This document shows, in pieces, positions 21,697-31,536 of a stretch of 35,317 nt of DNA (position 1 is its first letter; each line of letters opens with the position of its first letter). Source of the DNA: Candidatus Providencia siddallii (GTDB lineage Bacteria; Pseudomonadota; Gammaproteobacteria; Enterobacterales; Enterobacteriaceae); assembly GCF_964026685.1 (NCBI RefSeq), contig NZ_OZ034688.1, positions 720,442-755,758 of the forward strand, read 5' to 3'. The position numbers were made by a program, and so were the translations under genes. The notes beneath the pieces were generated by a model. It made no database searches, was not told the DNA's origin, and was given only the letters and a program-made list of their open reading frames with translations.

Positions 21697-21840
21697 TTAT
21701 TACATACAAATTATTTTAAAAAATAAAAAAATAAAATATTTTAATAATAAATAATAATTTTAAATAAATAAAATATCATTTAATTATTTCAAAATGATAA
21801 TTAATTTATTTTTATTAATAAAAAATCGGAGATATTTTTT

Positions 21841-22776
21841 TTGAAAAAAAAATATATAGAAGAAGTAGAAGATCTTTATACAATAAAAGATATTTTACGT
21901 TGAACAATAAGCAATTTTAACAAAGCTAATATATATTATGGCCATGGCACAAACAATGCATTTGATGAAGCTTTGCAATTAATATTAACAAGTCTTTATT
22001 TGCCATTAAATATTCCTTCTAACTTATTAACATCCAGAATAACAAAAATAGAAAAAAAACATATAATAAATCTTATTTCTCAACGTATAAAAAAAAAAAT
22101 ACCAACAGCTTATCTTATTAATCGTTCATGGTTTTGTGGACATGAATTTTATATAGATAAACGAGTTTTAATTCCTAGAACACCAATAAAAGAACTAATT
22201 AATAATCGTTTTACAAATATAATATCCAACGAACCTAAATCCATTTTAGATTTATGTACTGGTAGTGGATGCATTGCAATTTCATGCGCTTATAAATTTC
22301 CTAATACAAAAATTATAGATGCAGTTGATATTTCTTCAGATGCATTAATTGTTGCAGAAAGAAATATAATTAATCATAAATTACAAAATTCAATTATTCT
22401 AATATTATCTGATTTATTTAAAAATATGCCAGAAGTGAAATATGATATGATAATTACAAACCCACCATATGTAAATAAAAAAGACATAAATATGTTACCA
22501 AAAGAATTTCTTATTGAACCAAAAATAGCTTTATTTGCTGATGATGATGGATTAAATTTAATATATCGTATTTTAGCTAATTCACCAAGATTTCTAACAA
22601 ACAATGGTATATTAATATGCGAAGTCGGTAATAATATGATTAATTTAATAAAAAAATATCCTGAAATAAAATTTAACTGGTTAAAATTTAAATATGGAGG
22701 TAATGGTGTATTTAGTATAACTTATAAAGAACTTATTAAGCATAACAAAACATTTAGTTTATATATCGATTCATAA
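21841..22776 (+). CDS. prmB: uL3 glutamine N5-methyltransferase PrmB, with in-frame TGA (Trp)
   Basis: Methylates a glutamine of ribosomal protein uL3. The catalytic NPPYV motif and the SAM-binding LDLCTGSGCIAI are present, and AYLINRSWFCGHEFYIDKRVLIPRTPIKELI identifies PrmB rather than PrmC. The start is TTG at 21841 with GGAG 9 nt upstream. Codon 21 is TGA (21901-21903) within ILR-TGA-TISNFNKANIYYGHGT; E. coli reads [20 protein letters not shown]. Length 311 aa against 310. A standard-code gene call would start inside the gene and lose the first 44 residues. Followed by aroC, as in E. coli. Confidence 0.93.
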
Positions 22777-22845
22777 AATCATTTTTTATAAAAATAAAAA
22801 ACTATAAAAAATATAAAAAAATATAACTAAAAAAAGGAATTAATT

Positions 22846-23922
22846 ATGGCTGGAAATTCAATTGGACAACTTTTTCGCTTAACTACATTTGGAGAATCCC
22901 ATGGTATTGCATTAGGTTGTATAATAGATGGTGTTCCACCTGGATTATTACTTAATGAAGTAGATTTACAAAAAGATTTAGACAGAAGAAGACCTGGGTT
23001 TTCTTTTTATACTAGTAAACGATGCGAATATGATAAAATTAAAATTCTTTCTGGAGTTTTTAATGGTGTAACTACAGGCACAAGTATTGGATTAATAATA
23101 AAAAATAACGATTATCGTTCTGAAGATTACATTAATATCAAAAATATTTTTAGACCTGGACATGCAGATTATACATATAAAAAAAAATATGGTATATATG
23201 ATTATAGAGGTGGTGGAAGATCATCTGCTAGAGAAACAACAATGCGAGTGTCTGCAGGCGCAATTGCTAAAAAATATTTAAAAGAAAAATTAAATATTAA
23301 AATTTATGGTTGTATAACACAAATAGGACATATAAAATGCAAAATTAAAAATTTAACCGCAGCGGAAAAAAATCCATTTTTTTGTCCAGATCCTAATAAA
23401 ATAAATAAATTACATAATTTTTTAAAAACAATAAAAAAAGAAGGTGATTCAATTGGTGCTAAAATTACAATAATAGTTAAAAATATCCCAATTGGAATTG
23501 GTGAACCAGTGTTTGATCGTTTAGATGCAGATCTTGCACATGCAATTATGAGCATAAACGCAGTAAAAGGTATCGAAATCGGTGATGGGTTTAACGCAAT
23601 AAATCTAAAAGGAAGTCAAACACGTGATGAACTAACCAATAATGGATTTAAAACTAACCATGCTGGAGGAGTTTTAGGAGGAATTAGTAATGGTCAATAT
23701 ATTATATTAAATATTGCTATAAAAGCTACAACAAGTATTCAAAAACCTATAAAAACATTAAATTACGACGGCAATGAAACAATAATAACTACAAAAGGAC
23801 GTCATGACTGCTGTGCTGGTATCCGTGCTGTACCAATTGCAGAAGCAATGACTGCTATTGTATTAATGGATCATTATTTACGTTATCGTGGGCAATGTTT
23901 TGATGTTATCAATAATACATAA
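22846..23922 (+). CDS. aroC: chorismate synthase AroC
   Basis: Last step of the shikimate pathway: EPSP to chorismate using reduced FMN. The N-terminal [20 protein letters not shown] and [15 protein letters not shown] signatures are intact, and GGISNGQ and [20 protein letters not shown] follow. 358 aa against 361. AAAGGA lies about 7 nt before ATG. Retention points to aromatic amino-acid supply to the host (inference). A 19-bp hairpin follows. Confidence 0.97.
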   Translation: MAGNSIGQLFRLTTFGESHGIALGCIIDGVPPGLLLNEVDLQKDLDRRRPGFSFYTSKRCEYDKIKILSGVFNGVTTGTSIGLIIKNNDYRSEDYINIKNIFRPGHADYTYKKKYGIYDYRGGGRSSARETTMRVSAGAIAKKYLKEKLNIKIYGCITQIGHIKCKIKNLTAAEKNPFFCPDPNKINKLHNFLKTIKKEGDSIGAKITIIVKNIPIGIGEPVFDRLDADLAHAIMSINAVKGIEIGDGFNAINLKGSQTRDELTNNGFKTNHAGGVLGGISNGQYIILNIAIKATTSIQKPIKTLNYDGNETIITTKGRHDCCAGIRAVPIAEAMTAIVLMDHYLRYRGQCFDVINNT

Positions 23923-24319
23923 TCCTATTATTAATATTAAAATTAAATTAATTTTTTTAAAAAATTAATTTAATTTTACATAAATATCTTTTATTTCTAT
24001 ATAAAAAATAACATTTATTTATATTTTAAATATTTTAAAGTTTTAAAGTATATTTTTTTATAAAAATAAATAAATTTATTTTAAAATTTTTTTTACTATT
24101 TAATATAATAATATTTTATTTATTATTTATTAATTAATAAACATAAAATTTACTTTTTAATAAAATTAAAATATAAAAAATTATTTTTCAATAAATTTAA
24201 ATTTTTAAAATATATAACATATATATATTATATTTTTTTATAATCATTAATATAATTTTAATAAAAAGTTATTTTTTTATATTTTTTATAAAATAAAACA
24301 TAATATTTGATATAATTAT
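23923..24319. other. AT-rich spacer aroC to fabB
   Basis: The aroC hairpin is at 23939-23977. The rest, up to the fabB control region at 24320, is nearly all A/T with no recognisable gene. In E. coli several genes including mnmC lie in this interval. Confidence 0.55.
23939..23977 (+). terminator. aroC terminator hairpin
   Basis: Perfect 19-bp arms (23939-23957, AAAATTAAATTAATTTTTT, and 23959-23977), 17 nt after the aroC stop. The innermost A/T bases form the loop. AT-only stem; no separate T-run follows. Confidence 0.5.
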
Positions 24320-24345
24320 ACTTGTTCAGCTTACAAGTGTAAGCT
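24320..24345 (+). promoter_or_regulatory. FabR-type operator with FadR-like half site
   Basis: AGCTTACA-AG-TGTAAGCT (24328-24345) is an inverted repeat with perfect 8-bp arms and a 2-bp centre. It closely matches the FabR operator pattern I recall for enteric fabA and fabB. Directly upstream, ACTTGTT (24320-24326) equals the right half of the enteric fabA FadR site, with the same spacing to the FabR site as far as I recall. These are among the few G/C-containing bases in the spacer, which suggests selection. Confidence 0.7.
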
Positions 24346-24357
24346 AAAGTTATGCCT

Positions 24358-24363
24358 TATAAT
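24358..24363 (+). promoter_or_regulatory. fabB -10 element
   Basis: Perfect TATAAT, 13 nt after the palindrome and 37 nt before the fabB ATG. No good -35 hexamer is found at 16-18 bp spacing; that region falls inside the palindrome, so FabR binding would block RNA polymerase. This suits a promoter that relies on an activator. Confidence 0.55.
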
Positions 24364-24399
24364 CACGCAATCATATAATTATAAAACATGAGGTAACAA

Positions 24400-25617
24400 A
24401 TGAAGCGTGCAGTAATAACAGGCTTAGGAATTATATCTAGTCTTGGAAATAACATAAAAGAAGTTCTCCATTCTTTAAAAAATGGTCATACTGGTGTAAC
24501 TTTTTCAGAAGAATTTAAAAAAGCTGGTCTACGTAGCCATGTATGGGGAAATATTAAAAATTTAGAACTAACAAAATTAATAGATCGCAAATTTTATCGT
24601 TTCATGAGCGATTGTTCTGCTTATTCATACTTATCTATGGAACAAGCAATTAAAGATTCAAAATTAACACCTGATCAAATCTCAAATTTTCGTACTGGTA
24701 TTGTAGTTGGTTCAGGAGGAGGCTCACCACGTAATCAAGTCCGTGGATCTGACGGTATGAGAGCAAAAGGCTTAAGAGGTGTTGGGCCTTACATGGTAAC
24801 AAAAGCTATGGCATCAGGTATTTCAGCATGTTTAGCAATTCCTTTTAAAATAAAAGGTATTAATTATTCAATAAGTTCAGCATGTGCAACTTCTGCTCAT
24901 TGTATTGGTCATGCTGTTGAATTAATAAAATTAAATAAACAAGATTTAATATTTGCTGGAGGAGGCGAAGAGTTAAGTTGGGAACTGTCGTGTGAATTTG
25001 ACGCAATGGGGGCGTTATCAACAAAATATAATAAAACCCCAGAAAAAGCTTCAAGAGCTTATGATCAAACAAGAGATGGTTTTGTTATATCTGGAGGAGG
25101 TGGTGTTATAGTTGTTGAAGAATTAGAACACGCTTTAAAACGAAAAGCATACATATATGCAGAAATAATAGGATATGGAGCAACATCTGACGGTATTGAT
25201 ATGGTTGCACCATCTGGTGAGGGAGCAATACGTTGTATGAAAATAGCAACTAAAAATATAACAAATAAAATTGATTACATTAATACTCATGGAACATCAA
25301 CACAAATCGGTGATATACGAGAACTTGAAGCAATTAAACAAGTATTTAATAATGAAAATCCAGCAATTTCATCTACTAAATCTATGAGTGGCCATTCTTT
25401 AGGTGCTGCAGGTGTACATGAAATAATTTATACTTTATTAATGTTGAAACATAATTTCATTGCTCCAAGTATTAATATTCAAAATTTGGATAAAAAAGCA
25501 ATTGATTTTAATATCATAAAAGAACCAATAAAAAAAACATTAAATACAGTTATGTCAAACAGTTTTGGATTTGGTGGGACTAATGCAACACTCGTAATGT
25601 GTAAATATAAAAAATAA
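24400..25617 (+). CDS. fabB: 3-oxoacyl-ACP synthase I FabB
   Basis: Elongating beta-ketoacyl-ACP synthase needed for unsaturated fatty acids. Catalytic Cys in [12 protein letters not shown] (about 163), His in [11 protein letters not shown], Lys in [17 protein letters not shown] with the second His, and the ending [13 protein letters not shown]. 405 aa against 406 in E. coli. GAGGT (24390-24394) precedes ATG. Control by a FabR-type operator is likely. A G/C-containing terminator follows. Confidence 0.97.
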   Translation: MKRAVITGLGIISSLGNNIKEVLHSLKNGHTGVTFSEEFKKAGLRSHVWGNIKNLELTKLIDRKFYRFMSDCSAYSYLSMEQAIKDSKLTPDQISNFRTGIVVGSGGGSPRNQVRGSDGMRAKGLRGVGPYMVTKAMASGISACLAIPFKIKGINYSISSACATSAHCIGHAVELIKLNKQDLIFAGGGEELSWELSCEFDAMGALSTKYNKTPEKASRAYDQTRDGFVISGGGGVIVVEELEHALKRKAYIYAEIIGYGATSDGIDMVAPSGEGAIRCMKIATKNITNKIDYINTHGTSTQIGDIRELEAIKQVFNNENPAISSTKSMSGHSLGAAGVHEIIYTLLMLKHNFIAPSINIQNLDKKAIDFNIIKEPIKKTLNTVMSNSFGFGGTNATLVMCKYKK

Positions 25618-25634
25618 TCTATCATAATAAATTA

Positions 25635-25662
25635 GCGGGGACTTATCAGGTTCTCGTTTTTT
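25635..25662 (+). terminator. fabB terminator
   Basis: Stem CGGGGAC (25636-25642) pairs with GTTCTCG (25650-25656) with two G-U pairs, 7-nt loop, then six T. It begins 18 nt after the fabB stop. A classical Rho-independent terminator and one of the most G-rich short stretches in the window. Confidence 0.75.
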
Positions 25663-25717
25663 ATAAAAATAAATTATCTTAAAATACATATTAATATAAT
25701 TCTAATTAACATAAAAA

Positions 25718-26866
25718 TTAAAATTTAATTTTTTCAATAACATCATTAATTAATTTTATAGCATAATTGATTTCTTTTTTTTTAGTAAAACGACCTATAG
25801 AAAAACGAATTGAATTATGAGCTAATTTATTACTTATACCTAAAGATCTTAATACATATGATGATTCTAAGTTATTAGAATTACATGCAGAACCAGAAGA
25901 AACTGCTAAATCTTTTAATAAAATTAAAAGTAATTCATTTTCTACGTTCTCAAAACTTATATTTAAAATATGTGGAGCACTATGTTTAAAATCAGTATTA
26001 ATAAATATTCCTTTTATATCTTTTATTCCTTTTAATAAACGTAAACGCAAATTATTCAAACGTTTATATTCTTTTAAAATTTCCTTTTTTAGGATATTGC
26101 AAGCTTCTCCAATTCCTACAATTTGATGAACTGCTAACGTACCAGAACGCATACCATATTCATGTCCGCCACCATGTTGTTGTGCACAAATATAAACAGA
26201 TGGATTACGTCTAACATATAATACACCTATACCCATAGGACCATAAATTTTATGAGCAGAAAATGACATTAAATCTATTTTTAATAATTTAATATCAACA
26301 GGTATTTTACCAATGCTTTGAGTAGCATCAACATGAAAAATAATTCCATTATTACGACATATTTTACCAATTTCTTCTATATTTTGAATTATTCCAATTT
26401 CATTATTTACATGCATAATTGAAATCAAAATTGTATTTTTTTTAATTGCATTTTCAATTTTTTTTATAGGAATAATTCCATTATATTCAGTAGATAAATA
26501 AGTAATTTCAAAACCTTCATTTTCTAATTGTAGACAAGTATCTAAAACAGACTTATGCTCAATTTTATTTGTTATAATATGTATACCTTTTTTTTGATAA
26601 AATTTAGCCGCACCTTTAATTGCTAAATTATTTGATTCGGTTGCTCCAGAAGTAAAAATAATTTCAGATGAATCTGAATTAATTAATTCAGCAACTTGAT
26701 TACGAGCAATATCTACAGCTTCTTCTGCTTCTCATCCAAAACGATGAGAACGAGATGATGGATTCCCAAAAATTCCATCTATTGTTAAATACTTCATCAT
26801 TTTTTTAGCTACTCGTGAATCAACAGGAGTTGTAGCTGAATAATCAAAATAAATAGGTAACTTCAT
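25718..26866 (-). CDS. iscS: cysteine desulfurase IscS, C-terminally shortened, with in-frame TGA (Trp)
   Basis: PLP enzyme that takes sulfur from cysteine for Fe-S clusters and tRNA thiolation. Start at ATG 26866 ([18 protein letters not shown]). Codon 45 is TGA (26732-26734) in [21 protein letters not shown]. coli has Trp45 there. The PLP Lys region ([14 protein letters not shown]) and the active Cys in [18 protein letters not shown] are intact. 382 aa against 404: it ends at VIEKIKF-TAA and lacks the tail of about 20 residues that docks IscU in E. coli. iscR and iscU are not beside it. Divergent from suhB as in E. coli. Confidence 0.94.
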
Positions 26867-27039
26867 TTTTTTTAAAAATTTTTTTATTATTTCATTTAGT
26901 TAATATTAAACATTTTATATTATTTTTTATAATAAGTAAATTTTATTAAAAAACTAAAAATATTTTTAATAAAAATTGATAATTTTAATATATTATATAT
27001 AATATATATTTTAAATATTTACTTAAATATTTTTATAAA

Positions 27040-27825
27040 ATGCATCCATTACTTAATATAGCTTTACGTGCTATACGAAAATCCGGAGATTATATAGCAA
27101 AAAGCTATGAATTTTTTCAAACAATTACAACAAATCAAAAAAATAATAACATTTTAACAAAAATAATATATGAAGCTGAAAAAATTGCAATAAATATCAT
27201 TAATAAATCATATCCATATCATACAATTATAACTAAAAAACACGATAAAATTTTAAGTAAAACAAATGAAGTCCAATGGATAATTAATGTATTAAATGGA
27301 ACTAATAATTTTATAAAATGTTTTCCATATTTTTCTACATCAATAGCTATTTATTTTAAAAATAAAATAGAAAAAAAAAAATATATAAAAGTTTCTGTAG
27401 TTTATGCACCAATGCACAACGAATTATTTACTGCAGTTCGAGGACAAGGAGCACAATTAAACGGGTATCGTCTTCGTATTACAGAAAAACAAACATTAGA
27501 TAAATCAATTATTGCTATAAAATTTCCTTCGAAAAACAATTCAAAATTTTTTTTAAATATATTAAATTCAATATTTGAACGTTGTAATGATTTTCGTAGC
27601 ACAGGAGATAAAATTCTAGATTTATGCTATATAGCAAATAATCGTATTGATGCCTTTTATCAAATAAAATCAAATTATATCGATTTTTCTGGAAGTGAAT
27701 TAATTATACTAGAAGCTGGTGGTATTATAAATCGTTTTTTTTATAAAAAAGACAATCATATTATAATTGGTAACCAACATATAATTAAAGATATTTTAAC
27801 TATTATAAAAAACAAACATAATTAA
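27040..27825 (+). CDS. suhB: SuhB, inositol monophosphatase family, catalytic residues lost
   Basis: In E. coli SuhB has inositol monophosphatase activity and, separately, is part of the rRNA antitermination/ribosome-assembly complex. The match is clear along the length (MHPLLNIALRAIRKSG; SVVYAPMHNELFTAVRGQGAQLNGYRLR; LEAGGII), and 261 aa is close to 267. However, Mg-binding residues are changed: E. coli TEES (E67) is TKKH, and the IDPLDGTTNF signature (D84, D87) is INVLNGTNNF. The second signature's Asp (YIDFSGSE) remains, but its Trp is Ile. The enzyme is probably dead, so retention points to the RNA-polymerase role (inference). Confidence 0.9.
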   Translation: MHPLLNIALRAIRKSGDYIAKSYEFFQTITTNQKNNNILTKIIYEAEKIAINIINKSYPYHTIITKKHDKILSKTNEVQWIINVLNGTNNFIKCFPYFSTSIAIYFKNKIEKKKYIKVSVVYAPMHNELFTAVRGQGAQLNGYRLRITEKQTLDKSIIAIKFPSKNNSKFFLNILNSIFERCNDFRSTGDKILDLCYIANNRIDAFYQIKSNYIDFSGSELIILEAGGIINRFFYKKDNHIIIGNQHIIKDILTIIKNKHN

Positions 27826-27840
27826 ATTTTTTTATATTAA

Positions 27841-27864
27841 TTTTTTTGATTTTTTTCAAAAAAA
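27841..27864. terminator. hairpin between suhB and ybdM
   Basis: Arms TTTTTTTGA (27841-27849) and TCAAAAAAA (27856-27864), 6-nt T loop, between convergent suhB and ybdM. It ends 3 nt before the TAA of ybdM and could serve either strand. Confidence 0.45.
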
Positions 27865-27867
27865 TAT

Positions 27868-28509
27868 TTATTTTATCGTTCAAGCATCTGAAAATTCTCT
27901 ATCTGAAAATAATTCAGTTAAACCGCTAATTTGTTTTAATCTTAATACTTCATCTTTAGACATTCCTAATTCTTTACTTATCTTATAATCATTCCAACCT
28001 AATCGTGATAAATCTCTAACAATATCAGACATAGCAGATATCTTATGTTGCCCGCGAGCACGATTATGACGAATAGTTGCTGCCATTTGATTTGATATAT
28101 CATCAATTTTTTTATTAAGTAATGTTACTGGAATATAATTATTAAGACGTTTTTTTAATATATTTTTTTTACTTAATAAATAACGATGATAACCATCAAC
28201 AACTTGCCAAGTCAACTGATCCTTTTTATTTGGTAACATCGGCAATACTACAATTGGCTGAGTATAACCATCTTTTATAAGTGAAGTTTCTAATAATTTT
28301 TTTTCTGTTGGAGACATAACATTAGGATTATAATCATTTGCTAAAACTTGATTTCTTTTTACCCAAATAACATAATCAATAGGTTCGTTTTTAAATGGAC
28401 TAATATTATGTAAATGCAATTTTATATTATTTAATACTAAAATTTTTTCTTCTTCGTCTAATTTAATTATTTTTTTTTCTAATAAAGAAAATTCTTTTGT
28501 AATATCCAT
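27868..28509 (-). CDS. ybdM: ParB-like (YbdM/IbrB-type) DNA-binding protein, with TGA (Trp) near the end
   Basis: N-terminal ParB/sulfiredoxin-like domain at about residues 45-155 (VWVKRNQVLANDYNPN-type start, then DGYTQPIVV, VVDGYHRY, MAATIRHNRARGQHK), followed by a helix-turn-helix-like stretch (LGWNDYKISKELGMSKDEVLRL). It resembles E. coli YbdM and the IbrB regulators. DNA binding is inferred and the target is unknown. The standard-code end is TGA at 27880-27882 after FSDA; read as Trp the frame adds WTIK and stops at TAA 27868-27870, giving 213 aa. No ybdN/ibrA partner is nearby. It is not the chromosomal ParB: no parA, and the HTH layout differs. Confidence 0.75.
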
Positions 28510-29026
28510 ATATTCTAAAATATATATTTAAAATTAAAATTAAAAAAATTATTTACTAATTTTATATTATATTATTCAAATTTATTATAATATTTTATTA
28601 ATTCAATATAAAATTAATTATTTAAAACAACTCTGATCATTATAAAAAAATCAAAAATATTTTATAATATTTATTTTAAAATATTAAAAAAATATTTTTT
28701 AATATAAATATTACAGATAATTTATTATTTTTTATTAAAAATAAGAAAAAAATTTTAATAAAATATCTATATAATTAAAATATTTAAAATATACTTTAAA
28801 ATAAACAAAACTTTTTACTAATAAAACATTTATTAAATAGCAATAATAATATTATTTAATTTTTATTAAAATTTTCAAAAATAAAAATAAAATGTTATTT
28901 TATAAAATTATTAATAAATTTAATATATTATTTTATATAAACATATACTACAATATATATTGTAAAATATATATTAAAAATTAAATTTATATACCTATAA
29001 ATAATACAAAAACATAGGATCGTTGT
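28510..29026. other. AT-rich divergent spacer ybdM/plsB
   Basis: 517 bases of nearly pure A/T between divergent starts. The only notable structure is a 16-bp perfect palindrome TACAATATATATTGTA (28949-28964), 62 nt before plsB, which could be an operator or chance. The plsB ribosome site AGGA lies just before the ATG. Confidence 0.5.
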
Positions 29027-31459
29027 ATGTTTATTTTTCAAAAATTATATTTTAATATTTTAAATTTATTAATAAAAATATTAATAAAAGTAAAAAATAT
29101 TCCATTAAACCCAATTAAAACTTTTCGTATTGATGTTAATAAACCAATATTATATATACTACCATATTATTCTAAATTTAATCTATTTATTTTACAACAT
29201 CAATGTAAAATTATAGGACTGCAAGATCCATTTCATAATAATACAATAAATAAAATAAAATTACCTGCACATATTTTTATATATAAAAATATATTTAATA
29301 AAAATTTATTTTTAAAACCAAATAAAAACTCAATTAATATATTTAATAAATATTTAAAATTGTATAAAAAAAATTTAAATATAGATATTCAAATATTATA
29401 TATTTTTACAACTTTTGGACGATCATATAAAAAAGAAAAAAAACATATTACTATAATACCGTTAAATTTTTTAAAAAAATTAAAAAAATTATTTACAATT
29501 TTATGGTTAGGACGTGATTGTTTTATAATTTTTTCACCTATCTTTTCTATTAAAAAATTAATTAAACGCCATGATATAAATACAACAATTATAAATAAAT
29601 TAATAAGATTTTCTAAAATCTATTATTTACGTCAACAACAATCAATAATAGGTCCAAAACTTTTAAATAAAAAAAAATTATTTAATAAAATATTATTTTC
29701 TAATGTTATAAAAAAATCAATTATAGATGAATCTATTAATAAAAAAATTTCAATAAAAAAAGCAAAAAAAAATGCAATTAATATTTTAAAAGAAATTTCA
29801 AGCGATTTTTCTTATGAAATAATACGATTAACTAATAAAATTTTAAAATTATTTTTTAAAATTATTTATAAAAAAATTAATGTTAATAATATTGAAAATA
29901 TCAGACAATTAACACAAAATGGTTATAAAATTATTTACGTACCATCTCACCGTAGTCATATGGATTATTTATTAATTTCTTATGTTCTTTATAATGAAGG
30001 ATTATCTATACCTCATATTGCTGCAGGTATTAATTTAAATTTTTGGCCAATAGGTAATATATTTCGTAAATTAGGAGCTTTTTTTATTAGAAGAACTTTT
30101 CAAGCAAATAAACTTTATTCTAATATTTTTCGTGAATATTTAAGTGAACTTTTTATACAAGGATATTCCATAGAATATTTTATTGAAGGAAGCAGATCTA
30201 GAACAGGACGATTATTAAAACCAAAAACTGGAATTTTATCTATAACTTTACAAACAATGTTACAAAAAAAATTATCACAAATTATTTTTATTCCAATTTA
30301 TATTAGTTATGAACAAATTATTGAAATAGATAATTACACAAAAGAATTAAATGGGAAAAAAAAACAAAAAGAAAATATATTATCAATAATTAATAGTTTT
30401 AATAAATTAAAACGTTTAGGAGAATGTTATATTAATTTTAGTGAACCAATTTTTTTATCACAATTTTTAAATAAATATATAACTAATCAAAATTATCTTT
30501 TTAATAAATTAGAAAAAAATCGACCGCCATGGTTAAACCACGCAACTAATTTGCTTGCAACAAATATAATGATTAATATTAATAAAACGACTACAATTAA
30601 TTCTATAAATCTTATTTCTAACATAATATTATCTACTTTATATGAGCAAATAATAATTAACGAACAATTAATAATAGAACAAATTAAATGTTATTTAAAA
30701 TTATTTAATAATGTTCCTTATACACAAAATACAATAATAATATATAAAACTGCTGATGAAATATTAAAGCAAATTTTTAAAAAAAATATCTTTAAACAAA
30801 AAAATGATATAAATAAAAAAATTAAATTTTTTTTACAAAATAAAATTCCGATGATGATTTATCATCGAAATAATATAAATCATTTATTAATTTTACCATC
30901 TTTAATTGCGAACATTATTTTATATAAAAAAAATATAAGTTATAAAAACATTTTTTTAAAAATAAAGATAATTTATCCATTTCTAAAAGCTGAATTATTT
31001 TTACATTATAATAATAAAACATTATATAAAGCAATAAATGATCTAATTAATGAATTAAAAAACCAAAAAATTATTTTTTTTAACAAAAAAAAACAAATTA
31101 CTATAAATTTATATAAAATTAATATATTAAAGATATTAGCAAATAATGCATGTGAAATATTACAACACTATTCAATAACACTATTTTTATTATATAAAAA
31201 TCCAAAAATAAACCAAAATGATTTAAAAAAAAATAGTATAAAATTATCACAACATATATCAATTTTACACGGAATTTATACACAAAGTTTTTTTGATAAA
31301 ACTATATTTTTTATTTTTATAAATACATTACGTGAAAAAAAATACATAAATAATAAAAAAGATATTTTTCTAATTAAAATACATAAACTATATTTATTAT
31401 TGTCACATTTAATTCCTAATAAAATAAAATTAACTATAGAAAGTTCTAATAATTTTTAA
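29027..31459 (+). CDS. plsB: glycerol-3-phosphate 1-O-acyltransferase PlsB
   Basis: Inner-membrane enzyme that acylates sn-1 of glycerol-3-phosphate, the first step of phospholipid synthesis. The acyltransferase HX4D motif is in VPSHRSHMDYLLISY (about 305), followed by GAFFIRRTF, the FIEGSRSRTGR block and IFIPIYISYEQIIE. 810 aa against 807 in E. coli. The N- and C-terminal regions are very Lys/Ile/Asn-rich, as expected from AT pressure. AGGA lies 7-8 nt before ATG. Convergent with pgi; the E. coli plsB/pgi relative orientation is kept. Confidence 0.95.
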   Translation: MFIFQKLYFNILNLLIKILIKVKNIPLNPIKTFRIDVNKPILYILPYYSKFNLFILQHQCKIIGLQDPFHNNTINKIKLPAHIFIYKNIFNKNLFLKPNKNSINIFNKYLKLYKKNLNIDIQILYIFTTFGRSYKKEKKHITIIPLNFLKKLKKLFTILWLGRDCFIIFSPIFSIKKLIKRHDINTTIINKLIRFSKIYYLRQQQSIIGPKLLNKKKLFNKILFSNVIKKSIIDESINKKISIKKAKKNAINILKEISSDFSYEIIRLTNKILKLFFKIIYKKINVNNIENIRQLTQNGYKIIYVPSHRSHMDYLLISYVLYNEGLSIPHIAAGINLNFWPIGNIFRKLGAFFIRRTFQANKLYSNIFREYLSELFIQGYSIEYFIEGSRSRTGRLLKPKTGILSITLQTMLQKKLSQIIFIPIYISYEQIIEIDNYTKELNGKKKQKENILSIINSFNKLKRLGECYINFSEPIFLSQFLNKYITNQNYLFNKLEKNRPPWLNHATNLLATNIMININKTTTINSINLISNIILSTLYEQIIINEQLIIEQIKCYLKLFNNVPYTQNTIIIYKTADEILKQIFKKNIFKQKNDINKKIKFFLQNKIPMMIYHRNNINHLLILPSLIANIILYKKNISYKNIFLKIKIIYPFLKAELFLHYNNKTLYKAINDLINELKNQKIIFFNKKKQITINLYKINILKILANNACEILQHYSITLFLLYKNPKINQNDLKKNSIKLSQHISILHGIYTQSFFDKTIFFIFINTLREKKYINNKKDIFLIKIHKLYLLLSHLIPNKIKLTIESSNNF

Positions 31460-31463
31460 AAAA

Positions 31464-31497
31464 AATATTTATTATTAATATATTAATAATAAATATT
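31464..31497. terminator. 34-bp perfect palindrome between plsB and pgi
   Basis: Two 17-bp halves (31464-31480 and 31481-31497) are exact reverse complements with no spacer, 4 nt after the plsB stop and between convergent genes. Probably a shared bidirectional 3' hairpin. Confidence 0.5.
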
Positions 31498-31536
31498 AAT
31501 AATTTTATTAAATTAATAAAAATATTTTAAATAAAA

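Noticed and set aside
27868-28509. Chromosome-partition ParB and a nearby origin
   Set aside because: There is no parA and no parS-like site, and the protein matches the YbdM/IbrB type better.
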